Assembly: GCF_004349065.1 (NCBI RefSeq)
Contig: NZ_SMKZ01000027.1
Coordinates: 1-64,000 of the forward strand
Origin: Jiangella asiatica
Lineage (GTDB): Bacteria > Actinomycetota > Actinomycetes > Jiangellales > Jiangellaceae
DNA length: 64,000 nt
Direction of reading: 5' to 3'
A model generated the notes under the pieces. That model saw only the letters and a list, made by a program, of their open reading frames with translations. It did not search any database and was not told where the DNA came from. Both the position numbers and the translations under genes were made by a program. This document shows positions 27,741-37,274 of the stretch, piece after piece; the first letter of the stretch is position 1; every line of letters starts with the position of its first letter.

Positions 27741-28331
27741 TCAGCGGCCGGCGCCCTCGAGGGTGCCGGTCACCGGGCCGGCCGGGTCGTAGATGGTGCA
27801 GACCAGCTCGCGGTCGCCCTGCGCCCACGACTCCTCGGTCGGCTCCAGCCACTGGATGTCCAGGACCGAGTCGGCGTACGGCATCCCGACGAACGTCTCG
27901 AACTCGGCGACGCAGTCGGACTCGACCTGCGTCTGGAACGCCTCCGAGCCGGGGAAGTCGCCGTCGGCGACCTCGTAGACCGCGAAGACCTCCTGGTCGT
28001 GCTCATCCTCGCAGGGGATCACATTCAGCTCGCTGATCTGCTCCTCGGCGTTGAAGTTGCTGATGCAGTCGCCGAGGCCGACGTCGAACACGTCCTGCGT
28101 CTCGCCTCCGGGCGTCTGTTCATCCTCGGTGGGCTCCTCGGTGGGCTCCTCGGTGGGCTCCTCGGTGGGCTCGTCGGTCCCGCCGCCGGTCTCCTCGCTG
28201 CCGGACGTCTCCGTTGCGGTGGCGTCGTCGCCGGCGGTGTCGTCGGAGTCGTCCCCACATGCGCTCAGGCTGAGCGCGGCCACGGCGGCCAGGGCCGCGA
28301 CGGTCGTGCGAATCGTGACCTTCACGATCAT
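27741..28331 (-). CDS. Septum-formation-type lipoprotein with EPTE repeats
   Basis: A 196-residue lipoprotein with lipobox LSAC (Cys25). An acidic Thr/Glu/Asp-rich linker (residues ~26-75) contains four EPTE repeats from a DNA tandem repeat. The C-terminal domain has [49 protein letters not shown] and [17 protein letters not shown], matching the actinobacterial septum-formation domain (Pfam Septum_form), with four cysteines likely in two disulphides. The role is unproven. ATG 28331 has AAGGAG directly upstream; a longer in-frame start is less likely. It is a tandem paralogue of the next gene. Confidence 0.88.
   Translation of the reverse strand: MIVKVTIRTTVAALAAVAALSLSACGDDSDDTAGDDATATETSGSEETGGGTDEPTEEPTEEPTEEPTEDEQTPGGETQDVFDVGLGDCISNFNAEEQISELNVIPCEDEHDQEVFAVYEVADGDFPGSEAFQTQVESDCVAEFETFVGMPYADSVLDIQWLEPTEESWAQGDRELVCTIYDPAGPVTGTLEGAGR
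28124..28171. repeat. Four perfect 12-bp tandem repeats
   Basis: CCTCGGTGGGCT is repeated four times without a mismatch (28124-28135, 28136-28147, 28148-28159, 28160-28171). On the minus strand it encodes EPTE units in the lipoprotein linker. Copy number may vary by slippage without changing frame. Confidence 0.9.
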
Positions 28332-28466
28332 TGTCTCCTTAGAAATGAACCACACCGCGGACGACCGGCATGGTGCCGGCCGCGTGGATCACGGTGTCTT
28401 TACCGACCGCGCATCCAGCACCGGCAGGTGCGAACGGATGGCGGAACTCTGGATGGGACACGGGGA

Positions 28467-28952
28467 TCAGCGCCCGGCTCCTTCGAGGGAACCGGTGACC
28501 GGCCCGGCGGGGTCGTACACCAGGCACACGAGCTCGCGGTCGCCCTGCTCCCAGGACTCCTCGGTCGGCTGCAGCCAGGTGTAGTCCAGCTCGGACTCCG
28601 CGTAGGGGACGCCGACGAACGTCTCGAACTCGGCCACGCAGACCTCGTCGGCCTCGGCCCGAAAGGCCTCGTCGCCGGGGAAGTCGCCGTCGGACAGCTC
28701 GGACACGGCGTAGGCCTGCTGGGCGTGCTCGTCGTCGCACGGGGCCAGCGCGACCTCGCTGACCTCGGCGGAGTCGCCGAAGTCGCCGAGGCAGTCGCCG
28801 ACGCGGACCTCGAAGACGTCGGCGTCGTCAGCGGACTCGGTGATGTTGCCGGCCTCGTCGCGCTGCGGGCCGTCCTCGGAGCAGGCGCCCATCAGCACGA
28901 CCGCGGCGCCGGCGAAAGACGTCGCCACCGCGGTGCGGATGGTGCGTGCCAC
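28467..28952 (-). CDS. Septum-formation-type lipoprotein, paralogue
   Basis: A 161-residue lipoprotein with lipobox MGAC (Cys24) and a short linker. The same domain as its downstream neighbour follows: [80 protein letters not shown]. Both end in an almost identical tail, which points to tandem duplication. Compared with its paralogue it lacks the EPTE linker. It starts at GTG 28952 with GGGAG upstream and is divergent from hisI. Exact function is unknown. Confidence 0.88.
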   Translation of the reverse strand: MARTIRTAVATSFAGAAVVLMGACSEDGPQRDEAGNITESADDADVFEVRVGDCLGDFGDSAEVSEVALAPCDDEHAQQAYAVSELSDGDFPGDEAFRAEADEVCVAEFETFVGVPYAESELDYTWLQPTEESWEQGDRELVCLVYDPAGPVTGSLEGAGR

Positions 28953-29091
28953 GAGAACCGCTCCCTTACCTCACGTGTCTGTGCGGGTCAGCCCTGATGT
29001 ACCCAACCACGGCACCCTAGTTGGTCACCCGCCTGTCCACGATGCGAACCGCCGATGCGGGCCTCCGGCGCGTCGGCCCGGCGTCGTCGGC

Positions 29092-29097
29092 GACAAT
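29092..29097 (+). promoter_or_regulatory. -10 box of hisI-trpE, leaderless arrangement
   Basis: GACAAT lies 6 nt before the hisI ATG at 29104, and no Shine-Dalgarno sequence is present. This would start the hisI-trpE transcript at the start codon. No clear -35 box is visible. Confidence 0.4.
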
Positions 29098-29103
29098 GGG
29101 TGG

Positions 29104-29463
29104 ATGCCCGGTCTAGACCCCACCGTAGCCGCGCGGCTCACCCTCACCGCGGACGGCCTGCTGCCCGCCGTCGTCCAGCAGCATGACACCGGCGAGGTGC
29201 TCATGCTGGCCTGGATGGACGCCGAGGCGCTGCACCGCACCCTCACCACCGGCCGTGCCACGTACTGGAGCCGCAGCCGGCAGCGGCACTGGGTCAAGGG
29301 CGAGACGTCGGGCAACCGGCAGTGGGTACGCGAGGTGCGCCTGGACTGCGACGGCGACACCCTGCTGGTCCGGGTCGACCAGGAGGGCCCGGCCTGCCAC
29401 ACCGGCACCCGCACCTGCTTCGACGCGGGGCGCCTCGACGCCGTCGTGGGGTCGCCGGCATGA
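29104..29463 (+). CDS. hisI: Phosphoribosyl-AMP cyclohydrolase
   Basis: A 119-residue Zn enzyme that opens the adenine ring of PR-AMP, the third step of histidine synthesis. Motifs are [51 protein letters not shown] and [12 protein letters not shown], giving the conserved cysteines and aspartates for zinc and magnesium. There is no HisE domain. It is separated from the rest of the his genes by the exporter and lipoproteins, and its stop overlaps trpE (ATGA), physically linking the his and trp pathways. Confidence 0.97.
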   Translation: MPGLDPTVAARLTLTADGLLPAVVQQHDTGEVLMLAWMDAEALHRTLTTGRATYWSRSRQRHWVKGETSGNRQWVREVRLDCDGDTLLVRVDQEGPACHTGTRTCFDAGRLDAVVGSPA

Positions 29464-30998
29464 CTCGAATGCCTGCGGAGCCAGGTATCGACGCGTTCCG
29501 GGTGCTGGCCAAGGAGTGCCGGGTCATCCCGGTGGTGCGCCGGCTGCTGGCCGACGGCGAGACCCCGGTCGGGGTGTACCGCAAGCTCGCCGCTGACCGC
29601 CCCGGCACCTTCCTGCTGGAGTCGGCTGAGCACGGCGGGGTGTGGTCGCGGTACTCGTTCGTCGGCGCGCACTCGGCCGCGGTGCTGTCCGAGCGCGACG
29701 GCGAGGCCGTCTGGCACGGTGCCCCGCCGGTTGGCCTGCCCGCGGGCGGCGACCCGTGGGAGGCCCTGCGCGGCACGCTCGCCGCGCTGCGCAGCCCGCG
29801 GCTGCCGGGCCTGCCGCCGCTGACCGGCGGGCTGGTCGGCTTCGTCGCCTACGACGCGGTCCGCCGGCTGGAGCGGCTACCCGAGAGCACCGTCGACGAC
29901 CTTCGGCTCCCGGACCTCGCGTTCCTGCTCGCCACCGATGTGGCGGTCCTCGACCACGACGACGGCACCATCCTGCTGGTCGCCAACGCCGTCAACTGGG
30001 ACGACAGCGACGAGCGGGTCGACGAGGCCTGGGCCGACGCCGTCCGGCGACTGGACCGCATGACCGCGGAGCTGGCCCAGCCGACGCCGTCGTCGGTGGC
30101 GTCCTACGACCCGGCGACCCCGCCGCGGCACGAGAGCCGCACCGCGAAGCCGGACTTCCTGGCCGCCGTCGAGCGGGCCAAGGAGGAGATCCGGGCCGGC
30201 GAGGCGTTCCAGATCGTGCTCTCGCAGCGCTTCCAGACGCCCACCCACGCCGACCCGCTCGACGTCTATCGCGTGCTGCGCCGCGACAACCCGAGCCCGT
30301 ACATGTACCTCGTCCGGCTGCCCGGGCCCGACGGCGGCGAGGACGGCGCGTACTCCGTCGTGGGCTCCAGCCCGGAGGCGCTGGTCAAGGTCACCGGCGA
30401 CCGCGCCATGACGCATCCCATCGCCGGCACCCGCTGGCGCGGCGACACTCCGGAGGCCGACGCCGCGCTGGCCGAGGAGCTGCTGGCCGACCCCAAGGAG
30501 CGCGCCGAGCACCTGATGCTCGTCGACCTGTCCCGCAACGACCTCGGCCGGGTGTGCGCACCCGGCACCGTCGAGGTGGTCGACTTCATGACCGTGCGCC
30601 GCTACAGCCACGTCATGCACATCGAGTCGACCGTGGTCGGCCGGCTGCGACCGGACCGCGAGGCGCTGGACGTGCTGGCCGCCTGCTTCCCGGCCGGGAC
30701 ACTGTCCGGTGCGCCGAAGGTCCGGGCCATGGAGATCATCGACGATCTCGAGCCCACCCGCCGCGGTGTCTACGGCGGCGTCGTCGGCTACCTCGACTTC
30801 GCCGGCGACCTCGACGTCGCCATCGCCATCCGCACCGCCCTGATCCACGACGGGGCCGCGTACGTGCAGGCAGGCGCCGGTATCGTCGCGGACTCCGACC
30901 CCGAGGCGGAGTGGACCGAGTCGCGCAACAAGGCCGCGGCGGCGCTGCGGGCCATCGCCGTCGCCGAGTCAATGCGGCCAGTGCGGCCCGAGCCGTGA
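29460..30998 (+). CDS. trpE: Anthranilate synthase component I
   Basis: A 512-residue chorismate-utilising enzyme that makes anthranilate with a TrpG glutaminase, which is not in this window. The N-terminal LLES motif ([19 protein letters not shown]) is the tryptophan feedback site. The C-terminal catalytic domain has [62 protein letters not shown] and [19 protein letters not shown]. Its ATG overlaps the hisI stop, and its TGA overlaps the next gene. Confidence 0.97.
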   Translation: MTRMPAEPGIDAFRVLAKECRVIPVVRRLLADGETPVGVYRKLAADRPGTFLLESAEHGGVWSRYSFVGAHSAAVLSERDGEAVWHGAPPVGLPAGGDPWEALRGTLAALRSPRLPGLPPLTGGLVGFVAYDAVRRLERLPESTVDDLRLPDLAFLLATDVAVLDHDDGTILLVANAVNWDDSDERVDEAWADAVRRLDRMTAELAQPTPSSVASYDPATPPRHESRTAKPDFLAAVERAKEEIRAGEAFQIVLSQRFQTPTHADPLDVYRVLRRDNPSPYMYLVRLPGPDGGEDGAYSVVGSSPEALVKVTGDRAMTHPIAGTRWRGDTPEADAALAEELLADPKERAEHLMLVDLSRNDLGRVCAPGTVEVVDFMTVRRYSHVMHIESTVVGRLRPDREALDVLAACFPAGTLSGAPKVRAMEIIDDLEPTRRGVYGGVVGYLDFAGDLDVAIAIRTALIHDGAAYVQAGAGIVADSDPEAEWTESRNKAAAALRAIAVAESMRPVRPEP

Positions 30999-31570
30999 AC
31001 GCCGTCCGACGCGAGTACCTGCTGGCGCTGGCGCTGCTGGTGGCCGGCGGCGCCCTCGGGCTCCTCGCGTCGTCCCGGCCGTGGGGGTCCGCGCAGCAGC
31101 CGTCGTCGCTGTCGGTGACGGCGACGACGGTGTCGGGCAGCGACCTGCTGCCCTTCGCTCCGGCGGTGTCGCTGGTGGCCATCGCCGCCGTCGTCGCGGT
31201 GCCGGCGGTGCGGCGGGTCGGACGGCGGATCGTCGGCGCGGTGGTGGCGCTGCTGGGCGCGACGCTCGTGGTGTCGGCGTTGCTGGCGGTGCTGGACCTC
31301 GACGGCCGGATCGAGTCGTGGATCGTCGACGCCCCTGGGTCGTCCGGGCCGGTCAGCGAGGTGTCGACGACGCCGGGCTGGGGGCTCGCGGTGACCGCGG
31401 CCGGCGTGCTGGTCCTCGCCGCGGGCCTGCTGATCGCGGTGCGCGGCCCGCGCTGGCCGTCCATGGGCGCCAAATACGAGCGAACGCCGCGCGGCCGCAC
31501 CACGTCCGGCGAGGTGAAAGGCGGGCGTGAGGCCTGGGAGGCTCTCGACCGCGGCGACGACCCAACCTGA
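30995..31570 (+). CDS. Trp-operon-associated membrane protein
   Basis: A 191-residue protein of the actinobacterial family often named trp region conserved hypothetical membrane protein. It has about four hydrophobic segments: [53 protein letters not shown] and [19 protein letters not shown]. The cytoplasmic C-terminus contains the family pattern [11 protein letters not shown]. Function is unknown; the steady linkage to trpE and trpC suggests a role in aromatic amino acid transport or regulation, by inference. GTG 30995 overlaps the trpE stop. Confidence 0.9.
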   Translation: MNAVRREYLLALALLVAGGALGLLASSRPWGSAQQPSSLSVTATTVSGSDLLPFAPAVSLVAIAAVVAVPAVRRVGRRIVGAVVALLGATLVVSALLAVLDLDGRIESWIVDAPGSSGPVSEVSTTPGWGLAVTAAGVLVLAAGLLIAVRGPRWPSMGAKYERTPRGRTTSGEVKGGREAWEALDRGDDPT

Positions 31571-31651
31571 CTTCATGGCGCCGACGTGGATGCGGCGCCG
31601 ATCCGGCACAATGAGCCGTAGCAGCAACCGGACGCAAGGAGACGACGCAGC

Positions 31652-31918
31652 ATGGCGCACAACGAACACGGCCACACGCCAGCCGCCTGGACGACGGTCA
31701 TCCTCATCCTCGCCGGCTTCGTGGTCGGCGCCATCGCGGTCATCCTGCTGAACTGGCCGCTGTTCTGGATCGGTGGGGTGGGGTTGATCGTCGTCGCCGG
31801 CATCGTCGGCAAGATCATGCAGATGATGGGCCTGGGCCAGATCGACCCGCAGGCCGGCCGCGACCGGCGCTCCGCCGATGCCGCGACCGCGACCGCGGGC
31901 GAGGAGACCAGCGGGTAG
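31652..31918 (+). CDS. HGxxPAAW-family small membrane protein
   Basis: An 88-residue protein with the diagnostic start HGHTPAAWTTV (HGxxPAAW) and two membrane helices, VILILAGFVVGAIAVILLNW and LFWIGGVGLIVVAGIVGKIMQMM. A polar C-terminal tail follows. This is a conserved actinobacterial family of unknown function that commonly lies between trpE and trpC. AAGGAG is about 10 nt upstream of the ATG. It may act with the preceding membrane protein; there is no direct evidence. Confidence 0.9.
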   Translation: MAHNEHGHTPAAWTTVILILAGFVVGAIAVILLNWPLFWIGGVGLIVVAGIVGKIMQMMGLGQIDPQAGRDRRSADAATATAGEETSG

Positions 31919-31921
31919 GCC

Positions 31922-32275
31922 ATGGCCGGTCACCCGGGCAGGACTCGGACGGACCGGGCCGTAGCCGGCCCGGCCTCGGTGTCCGTGGCCGGGGTGACGC
32001 TCGACCCGACCAACCGCCGTGCGGTCACCCCCGCCGGCGTCGAGGTCGCGTTCACGCCGCTCGAGGCGGCGGTGTTGGCGTACCTGATGAACCGGCCGGG
32101 CCGGGTGTGCAGCCGTGACGAGCTGATGTGCGAGGCGCTGGGCTACTCCGTGCCGGTGGGGTCGCGCACGGTGGACGTGCACATCGCTGCCCTGCGCAGC
32201 AAGCTCGGCGACGCGGTCCGCATCCGGTCGGTCCGCGGCGTGGGTTACCGGCTGGAACCGGCCGCGAAGACGTGA
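31922..32275 (+). CDS. Stand-alone OmpR-type winged-helix protein
   Basis: A 117-residue protein containing only the DNA-binding domain of OmpR/PhoB regulators: LTPLEAAVLAYLMNRPG-like helix (FTPLEAAVLAYLMNRPGRV), SRDELMCEALGYSVP, the recognition helix SRTVDVHIAALRSKLG and the wing IRSVRGVGYRLEP. There is no receiver domain and no space for one upstream, since the start is 3 nt after the previous stop. It would therefore act without phosphorylation. Target genes are unknown; the trp genes around it are candidates. Confidence 0.85.
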   Translation: MAGHPGRTRTDRAVAGPASVSVAGVTLDPTNRRAVTPAGVEVAFTPLEAAVLAYLMNRPGRVCSRDELMCEALGYSVPVGSRTVDVHIAALRSKLGDAVRIRSVRGVGYRLEPAAKT

Positions 32276-32392
32276 CGGGAAGCGTGTCCAGGTGACAACA
32301 CCGGGGGCACGTCGATGCGCGCGAAGGCGCGTGGCTACTCTGGAGCGGCTGGGTCGACCGATCCGGCCGCAGGGCGTCGGCGAGGGGCGGAG

Positions 32393-33208
32393 ATGAGCGT
32401 TCTCGAAGAGATCATCGAGGGTGTGCGCGCTGACCTCGCCGAGAGGGAAGAACGCGTCCCGCTCGACGAGCTGAAGGCGATGGCGGCCAAACAGCCGCCG
32501 GCTCGTGACCCTCTGCCGTTGCTCCGTTCTCCCGGTGTCTCGGTCATCGCAGAGGTGAAACGGTCGAGCCCGTCGCGGGGTTCCCTGGCCGAGATCGCCG
32601 ACCCGGCCGCGCTGGCCGGCGACTTCGAGTCCGGCGGTGCGGCGGCCATCAGCGTCCTCACCGAGCAGCGTCGTTTCGGCGGCACGCTCGACGACCTGCG
32701 GGCCGTGCGGGCCGCCGTCGACGCCCCCGTCCTGCGCAAGGATTTCATCGTCACCAGCTACCAGCTGTGGGAGGCGCGGGCGTACGGGGCGGACCTGGCG
32801 CTGCTCATCGTCGCCGCGCTGGAGCAGATCGCGCTGGTCAGCCTGGTCGAGCGGGCCGAGTCCATCGGCCTGACCCCTCTGGTCGAGGCGCATACCGCCG
32901 ACGAGGTCCGGCGCGCGGCCGACGCCGGCGCCAAGCTCATCGGCATCAACGCCCGCAACCTCAAGACCCTCGACGTCGACACCTCGACGTTCGAGCGGCT
33001 GGCCCCGGTGGTGCCCGACGGCGTCGTCAAGATCGCCGAGTCCGGCGTCAAGGCGCCCCGCGACGTCATCGACCTCGCCCGGGCCGGCGCCGAGGCCGTC
33101 CTCGTCGGCGAGACGCTGGTGACGGGCAAGGACCCGCGCGCCGCGGTCGCCGACCTCGTCGCCGCCGGCGCCCACCCCGCCCTCAACCGCGGCAGCCGCC
33201 AGAACTGA
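32393..33208 (+). CDS. trpC: Indole-3-glycerol-phosphate synthase
   Basis: A 271-residue (beta/alpha)8 enzyme that closes the indole ring from CdRP. Motifs are [14 protein letters not shown] with the catalytic lysine, [61 protein letters not shown] and AVLVGETLV. It is a monofunctional TrpC with no TrpF fusion, consistent with PriA supplying that step. GAGGGGCGGAG precedes ATG 32393. Element A2 follows 14 bp after the stop. Confidence 0.98.
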   Translation: MSVLEEIIEGVRADLAEREERVPLDELKAMAAKQPPARDPLPLLRSPGVSVIAEVKRSSPSRGSLAEIADPAALAGDFESGGAAAISVLTEQRRFGGTLDDLRAVRAAVDAPVLRKDFIVTSYQLWEARAYGADLALLIVAALEQIALVSLVERAESIGLTPLVEAHTADEVRRAADAGAKLIGINARNLKTLDVDTSTFERLAPVVPDGVVKIAESGVKAPRDVIDLARAGAEAVLVGETLVTGKDPRAAVADLVAAGAHPALNRGSRQN

Positions 33209-33222
33209 CCCCGCTGTAACCA

Positions 33223-33272
33223 TGATCATCAACGATCGTGGGTGTGATAGCGCCCACGATCGTTGATGATCA
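33223..33272. repeat. Palindromic element A2
   Basis: A perfect 20-bp inverted repeat, 33223-33242 with 33253-33272 (arm begins TGATCATCAACGATCG), with a 10-nt loop. It lies in the gap between trpC and trpB and may end or attenuate transcription there. About 225 bp with no gene follow before trpB; I saw no leader peptide with tandem Trp codons in them. Confidence 0.85.
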
Positions 33273-33497
33273 AGGGTGTCGGCGGCCGCGATCTCGCACG
33301 ACCTCGACACCGAGAGGGGTGAGGGTAACTTCGGGACGCGGGGGAACTTGACGACGGTGCTGACGGACCGTCAACCCATACGGCAAAACCGGGAGCGATT
33401 CCTGTGCCGGCGACCGGCTGCGATACCGTCGCGGTGACGGCGCATCGGCGCATCCGTCACGTCAGCCATCTCTGCAAGACATCGAGGAGCTTCTCGG

Positions 33498-34751
33498 GTG
33501 GACACCACACCCGGCGGCGGGCACGTCCTGGCCGCCGATCGTCCCGGCCGATTCGGACCGTACGGGGGCCGGTACGTCCCCGAGGCCCTGGTCGCGGCGC
33601 TGGACGAGCTGGACCGCGAGTACGCCGCGGCCGCGCAGGACCCGAGCTTCACCGCTGAGCTCGACCACCTGCTCACCACCTACAGCGGCCGCCCGACGCC
33701 GCTGACCGAGGCGGCCCGGTTCGGTGCCGAGGCCGCGCACGGCGCGCGCATCCTGCTCAAGCGCGAGGACCTCAACCACACCGGGTCCCACAAGATCAAC
33801 AACGTGCTGGGCCAGGCACTGCTGACCAAGCGCATCGGCAAGCAGCGGGTCATCGCCGAGACCGGGGCCGGCCAACACGGCGTGGCCACCGCGACCGCCG
33901 CGGCGCTGATGGGCCTGGAGTGCGTGATCTACATGGGCGAGGAGGACACCCGCCGGCAGGCGCTCAACGTCGCCCGGATGCGGCTGCTCGGCGCCACCGT
34001 GATCCCGGTGAGCACCGGCTCGCGCACCCTCAAGGACGCCATCAACGAGGCGCTGCGCGACTGGGTCACCAACGTCGAGACCACCAACTACGTGTTCGGC
34101 ACGGTCGCCGGGCCGCACCCGTTCCCGACGCTCGTGCGCGACCTGCAGCGCATCATCGGCGTCGAGGCCCGCCAGCAGGTCCTCGACCTGACCGGCCGGC
34201 TGCCCGACGCGGTCGCCGCCTGCGTCGGCGGCGGCTCCAACGCCATCGGCATCTTCCACGCGTTCCTGGACGACGCCGACGTCGCCCTGTACGGCTTCGA
34301 GGCCGGCGGCGACGGCGTCGCGACCGGCCGGCACGCGGCCACCATCACCGCCGGCAGCCCGGGTGTCCTGCACGGCGCCCGGTCGTACCTGCTGCAGGAC
34401 GAGATGGGTCAGACCATCGAGTCGCACTCCATCTCCGCCGGGCTGGACTACCCGGGTGTCGGGCCGGAGCACTCGTGGCTCAAGGACACCGGCCGGGCCG
34501 CCTACGAGCCGGTCGACGACGCCGAGGCCATGGAGGCGTTCCGGGTGCTGTGCCGGACCGAGGGGATCATCCCCGCCATCGAGAGCTCGCACGCCCTGGC
34601 CGGTGCCCGGCGCCTCGGCGAGCGGCTGGGAAAGCAGCACGGACCTGGCGCCGTCATCCTGGTGAATCTCTCCGGCCGCGGCGACAAGGACGTCGACACC
34701 GCCGCCAAGTGGTTCGGCATCATGGATGAGTCCGGGGAGGTCCGCGCATGA
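33498..34751 (+). CDS. trpB: Tryptophan synthase beta subunit
   Basis: A 417-residue PLP enzyme that joins indole and serine. Motifs are [30 protein letters not shown] with the PLP Lys99, [24 protein letters not shown], GAGVGGxDG-type sequence ([12 protein letters not shown]) and the C-terminal [13 protein letters not shown]. It starts at GTG 33498 with GAGGAG upstream. The stop overlaps trpA by 4 nt, typical of coupled subunits of the alpha2beta2 complex. Confidence 0.98.
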   Translation: MDTTPGGGHVLAADRPGRFGPYGGRYVPEALVAALDELDREYAAAAQDPSFTAELDHLLTTYSGRPTPLTEAARFGAEAAHGARILLKREDLNHTGSHKINNVLGQALLTKRIGKQRVIAETGAGQHGVATATAAALMGLECVIYMGEEDTRRQALNVARMRLLGATVIPVSTGSRTLKDAINEALRDWVTNVETTNYVFGTVAGPHPFPTLVRDLQRIIGVEARQQVLDLTGRLPDAVAACVGGGSNAIGIFHAFLDDADVALYGFEAGGDGVATGRHAATITAGSPGVLHGARSYLLQDEMGQTIESHSISAGLDYPGVGPEHSWLKDTGRAAYEPVDDAEAMEAFRVLCRTEGIIPAIESSHALAGARRLGERLGKQHGPGAVILVNLSGRGDKDVDTAAKWFGIMDESGEVRA

Positions 34752-35542
34752 CGACGTCGGTCGCCTTCGAGAAGGCGCGCGCCGAGGGCCGGGCCGCCCT
34801 GGTCGGGTACCTGCCGGCCGGCTACCCAAGCGTCGACGGGTCCATCACGGCGCTGCGGGCCATGGTGCAAGCCGGCGTCGACGTCGTCGAGGTCGGGCTG
34901 CCCTACAGCGACCCGCTGATCGACGGGCCGGTCATCCAGCGCGCCGTCGACGGCGCGCTGCGTGCGGGAACGACGACGACGGACGTGCTGCGGGTGGTCG
35001 AGGCGGTCGCCGCCACCGGCGCGCCGGCCGTGGTCATGTCGTACTGGAACCCGCTGGGCCGCTACGGCGCGGCGGCGTTCGCCCGCGACCTCGCTGCGGC
35101 CGGCGGCTCCGGCGTGATCACCCCCGACCTCACCCCGGACGCCGACGACGCGTGGCTCCCGGCCGCCCGCGAGCACGGCCTCGACACCGTCTTCCTGGTG
35201 GCGCCGTCCTCCACCGACGAGCGCATCGCCATGACGACGGCGTCCTGCCGCGGCTTCGTCTACGCCACCTCCGTCATGGGCGTCACCGGCACCCGCGACC
35301 AGGTCAGTGACGCCGCCTCGGTGCTCGTGTCGCGGACCCGGGCCACCACCGAGCTGCCGGTCGCCGTCGGGCTGGGGGTGTCCGACGCCGGCCAGGCCGC
35401 CGAGATCGCCGCGTTCGCCGACGGCGTCGTCGTCGGGTCCGCGTTCGTGCGGCGCATGCTCGAGGCACCGGACGAGCCGGCCGGGGCCGCGTCGGTGGCC
35501 GAGCTGGCCGGCGAGCTGGCCGGGGGAGTGCGCCGCCGGTGA
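34748..35542 (+). CDS. trpA: Tryptophan synthase alpha subunit
   Basis: A 264-residue (beta/alpha)8 lyase that frees indole from indole-3-glycerol phosphate and passes it to TrpB. Motifs are [35 protein letters not shown] with the catalytic glutamate and aspartate, [35 protein letters not shown] and [16 protein letters not shown]. The ATG overlaps the trpB stop. Confidence 0.98.
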   Translation: MTTSVAFEKARAEGRAALVGYLPAGYPSVDGSITALRAMVQAGVDVVEVGLPYSDPLIDGPVIQRAVDGALRAGTTTTDVLRVVEAVAATGAPAVVMSYWNPLGRYGAAAFARDLAAAGGSGVITPDLTPDADDAWLPAAREHGLDTVFLVAPSSTDERIAMTTASCRGFVYATSVMGVTGTRDQVSDAASVLVSRTRATTELPVAVGLGVSDAGQAAEIAAFADGVVVGSAFVRRMLEAPDEPAGAASVAELAGELAGGVRRR

Positions 35543-35588
35543 GCACGCGGTGAGCAGTCGTTGAGTACGTGGTGACGGGCGGGCACTG

Positions 35589-36329
35589 ATGGCGAGCAAG
35601 AAGGAGCAGGCGCGACAGCGTGCCGCGCGGCTGCGGGCCGAGGCGGAGGAGCGGGCCCGGCTCGAACGCCGCCGCGAACGCCTCCTGCGGTTCGGCGTCT
35701 CCGCCGCGGTGCTGGTGGCCGCCGTCGTGCTGGTGCTGTTCCTGGTGCGCGACGACGGGCCGGAGGGCACCGGGGCGATCCCGACCGGTGCCACCGCGTC
35801 CGGCATCGTCGTGGGTGAGGAGTCCGCGCCGATCACCATCGACTACTGGTTCGACTTCCAGTGCCCGTTCTGCGGGCAGTTCGAGGCGGAGAGCGGGCCG
35901 GTCCTGGAGGACGTGGTGGCCGACGGCACCGCGCGGGTGGCCTACCACCCGGCGGCGTTCCTCGGCGAGGAGTCCGACCGCGCCTCCAACGCCTTCGGCT
36001 GCGCCATCGACGCCGGCCGGCCGGTCGAGTACCTTACGGAGCTGTTCGAGAACCAGCCGCCGGAGCGGTCCGGCGGCTACACCGACGACGACCTCGTCGA
36101 GGCCGGAGCCGCCATCGGCCTGGACGACCCCGAGTTCGAGTCGTGCGTGCGCGACGGCACGTACGCCGACTGGGGCTCTCGGGTCCGCGAAGCCTTCCGC
36201 GACGCCGGCCACGAGGCCACGCCCACCGTCCTGATCAACGGCGAGGAGCTGGAGGGCAACCCGGTCGACCTGAGCGCCGAGGAGTTCCGTGCCGCCGTTG
36301 ATGCCGCCGCGGCGGGCTCGCCGCAGTAA
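35589..36329 (+). CDS. Membrane-anchored DsbA-like thiol oxidoreductase, copy 1
   Basis: A 246-residue protein with a long charged N-terminal helix (KKEQARQRAARLRAEAEERARLERRRER), one membrane anchor (FGVSAAVLVAAVVLVLFLV) and an external thioredoxin-fold DsbA domain. The active site is CPFC (Cys92, Cys95) in YWFDFQCPFCGQF, with the cis-proline loop in ATPTVLING. It probably makes or reshuffles disulphides in exported proteins. It is 46 bp after trpA and followed by a paralogue. Confidence 0.92.
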   Translation: MASKKEQARQRAARLRAEAEERARLERRRERLLRFGVSAAVLVAAVVLVLFLVRDDGPEGTGAIPTGATASGIVVGEESAPITIDYWFDFQCPFCGQFEAESGPVLEDVVADGTARVAYHPAAFLGEESDRASNAFGCAIDAGRPVEYLTELFENQPPERSGGYTDDDLVEAGAAIGLDDPEFESCVRDGTYADWGSRVREAFRDAGHEATPTVLINGEELEGNPVDLSAEEFRAAVDAAAAGSPQ

Positions 36330-36411
36330 ACTCCGGAACTCATGCCGGGGGCAATGAAGTTCTACTGTCGTCCCATTCCGTGATCCGACCCGTCCCGAAG
36401 GAAGCCCACCG

Positions 36412-37221
36412 ATGAGCAGCAAGAAGGCCGAGGCGCGCGAACGCATCAAGGCGATGCGCGAGGAGCAGGCCCGCCAGGAACGCCGTCGTGAGCGGATGAT
36501 GCGCTACGGCGTCGCGGTGGCCATCGTGGCCGCTGTCGCCATCATCGCGGTCGCGGTCGCGGCCAGCCGCGGCGGGGACGACGGTCCGGTCGCCGTGCCG
36601 GCCGCCAGCGGAACCGGCAACGGTCTGGCCGTCGAGGGCGACGGCGCCGGCATCCTCGTCGGCCAGCCGGACGCGCCCGTCACGATCGACTACTGGATGG
36701 ACTTCCTCTGCCCCCACTGTGCGGAGTTCGAGGCCGCCAACGGCACCCTGATCGACGAGCTGGTCTCCTCCGGCCAGGCCAACATCGTGTACCACCCGCT
36801 CACGTTCACCGGTGGCGTCTACTCCAGCCGGGCCAACAACGCCTTCGCCTGCGCGGCCGACGAGGACATGGCCTCGGAGTTCGTGAACGCGGCGTTCGCC
36901 TCCCAGGGCACCCAGTGGTCCACCGGTTCACTGGTCGATCTCGGCGAGCAGACCAGCATCGGCGGCGACTACGAGTCGTGCGTGAACGACGACACCTACG
37001 AGGACTGGGCCAGCGCGGCGGAGTCCGAGGCCCGCGAGTTCGAGGTGACCGCCACCCCGACGGTGTTCGTCAACGGCGAGCTGCTGGACTCCACCGCATG
37101 GACGCCCGAGGGCATCCAGGCGGCGGTCGACACCGCGGCGGCCGGCGGCAGCATCGCCACGCCGGCGCCGACCGGGACGACGACGCCGACCCCCACGCCC
37201 ACACCCGGTGCGACGGAGTAG
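36412..37221 (+). CDS. Membrane-anchored DsbA-like thiol oxidoreductase, copy 2
   Basis: A 269-residue paralogue of the preceding protein with the same layout: charged helix (KKAEARERIKAMREEQARQE), membrane anchor (YGVAVAIVAAVAIIAVAVA), DsbA domain with CPHC (Cys100, Cys103) in YWMDFLCPHCAEF, and ATPTVFVNG with the cis-proline. CPHC is the classical oxidising DsbA motif. The C-terminal ~25 residues are a Thr/Pro-rich tail (TPTPTPTP). GAAGGAAG precedes ATG 36412. It lies 53 bp before lgt, an envelope-maturation context. Confidence 0.92.
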   Translation: MSSKKAEARERIKAMREEQARQERRRERMMRYGVAVAIVAAVAIIAVAVAASRGGDDGPVAVPAASGTGNGLAVEGDGAGILVGQPDAPVTIDYWMDFLCPHCAEFEAANGTLIDELVSSGQANIVYHPLTFTGGVYSSRANNAFACAADEDMASEFVNAAFASQGTQWSTGSLVDLGEQTSIGGDYESCVNDDTYEDWASAAESEAREFEVTATPTVFVNGELLDSTAWTPEGIQAAVDTAAAGGSIATPAPTGTTTPTPTPTPGATE

Positions 37222-37262
37222 GGCAGGGGCTGACCCATGGCCCGCCGGTTCGCCCCATCCGG

Positions 37263-37268
37263 TACGGT
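37263..37268 (+). promoter_or_regulatory. -10 box of lgt, leaderless arrangement
   Basis: TACGGT is followed by six bases and then the GTG at 37275, with no Shine-Dalgarno sequence. This matches the spacing seen at other likely leaderless genes in this window. Confidence 0.4.
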
Positions 37269-37274
37269 TCGCCT

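Noticed and set aside
28124-28171. Possible CRISPR-like repeat
   Set aside because: The units are 12 bp, contiguous and in frame inside a lipoprotein gene, with no spacers.
30995-32275. Novel three-gene system of two small membrane proteins and a regulator
   Set aside because: The two membrane proteins are known conserved actinobacterial trp-region families; only the lone winged-helix protein is unusual, so it is reported separately.
33273-33497. Possible trp leader or attenuator before trpB
   Set aside because: No short frame with tandem Trp codons and no T-box-like sequence was found; only element A2 and unassigned DNA are there.
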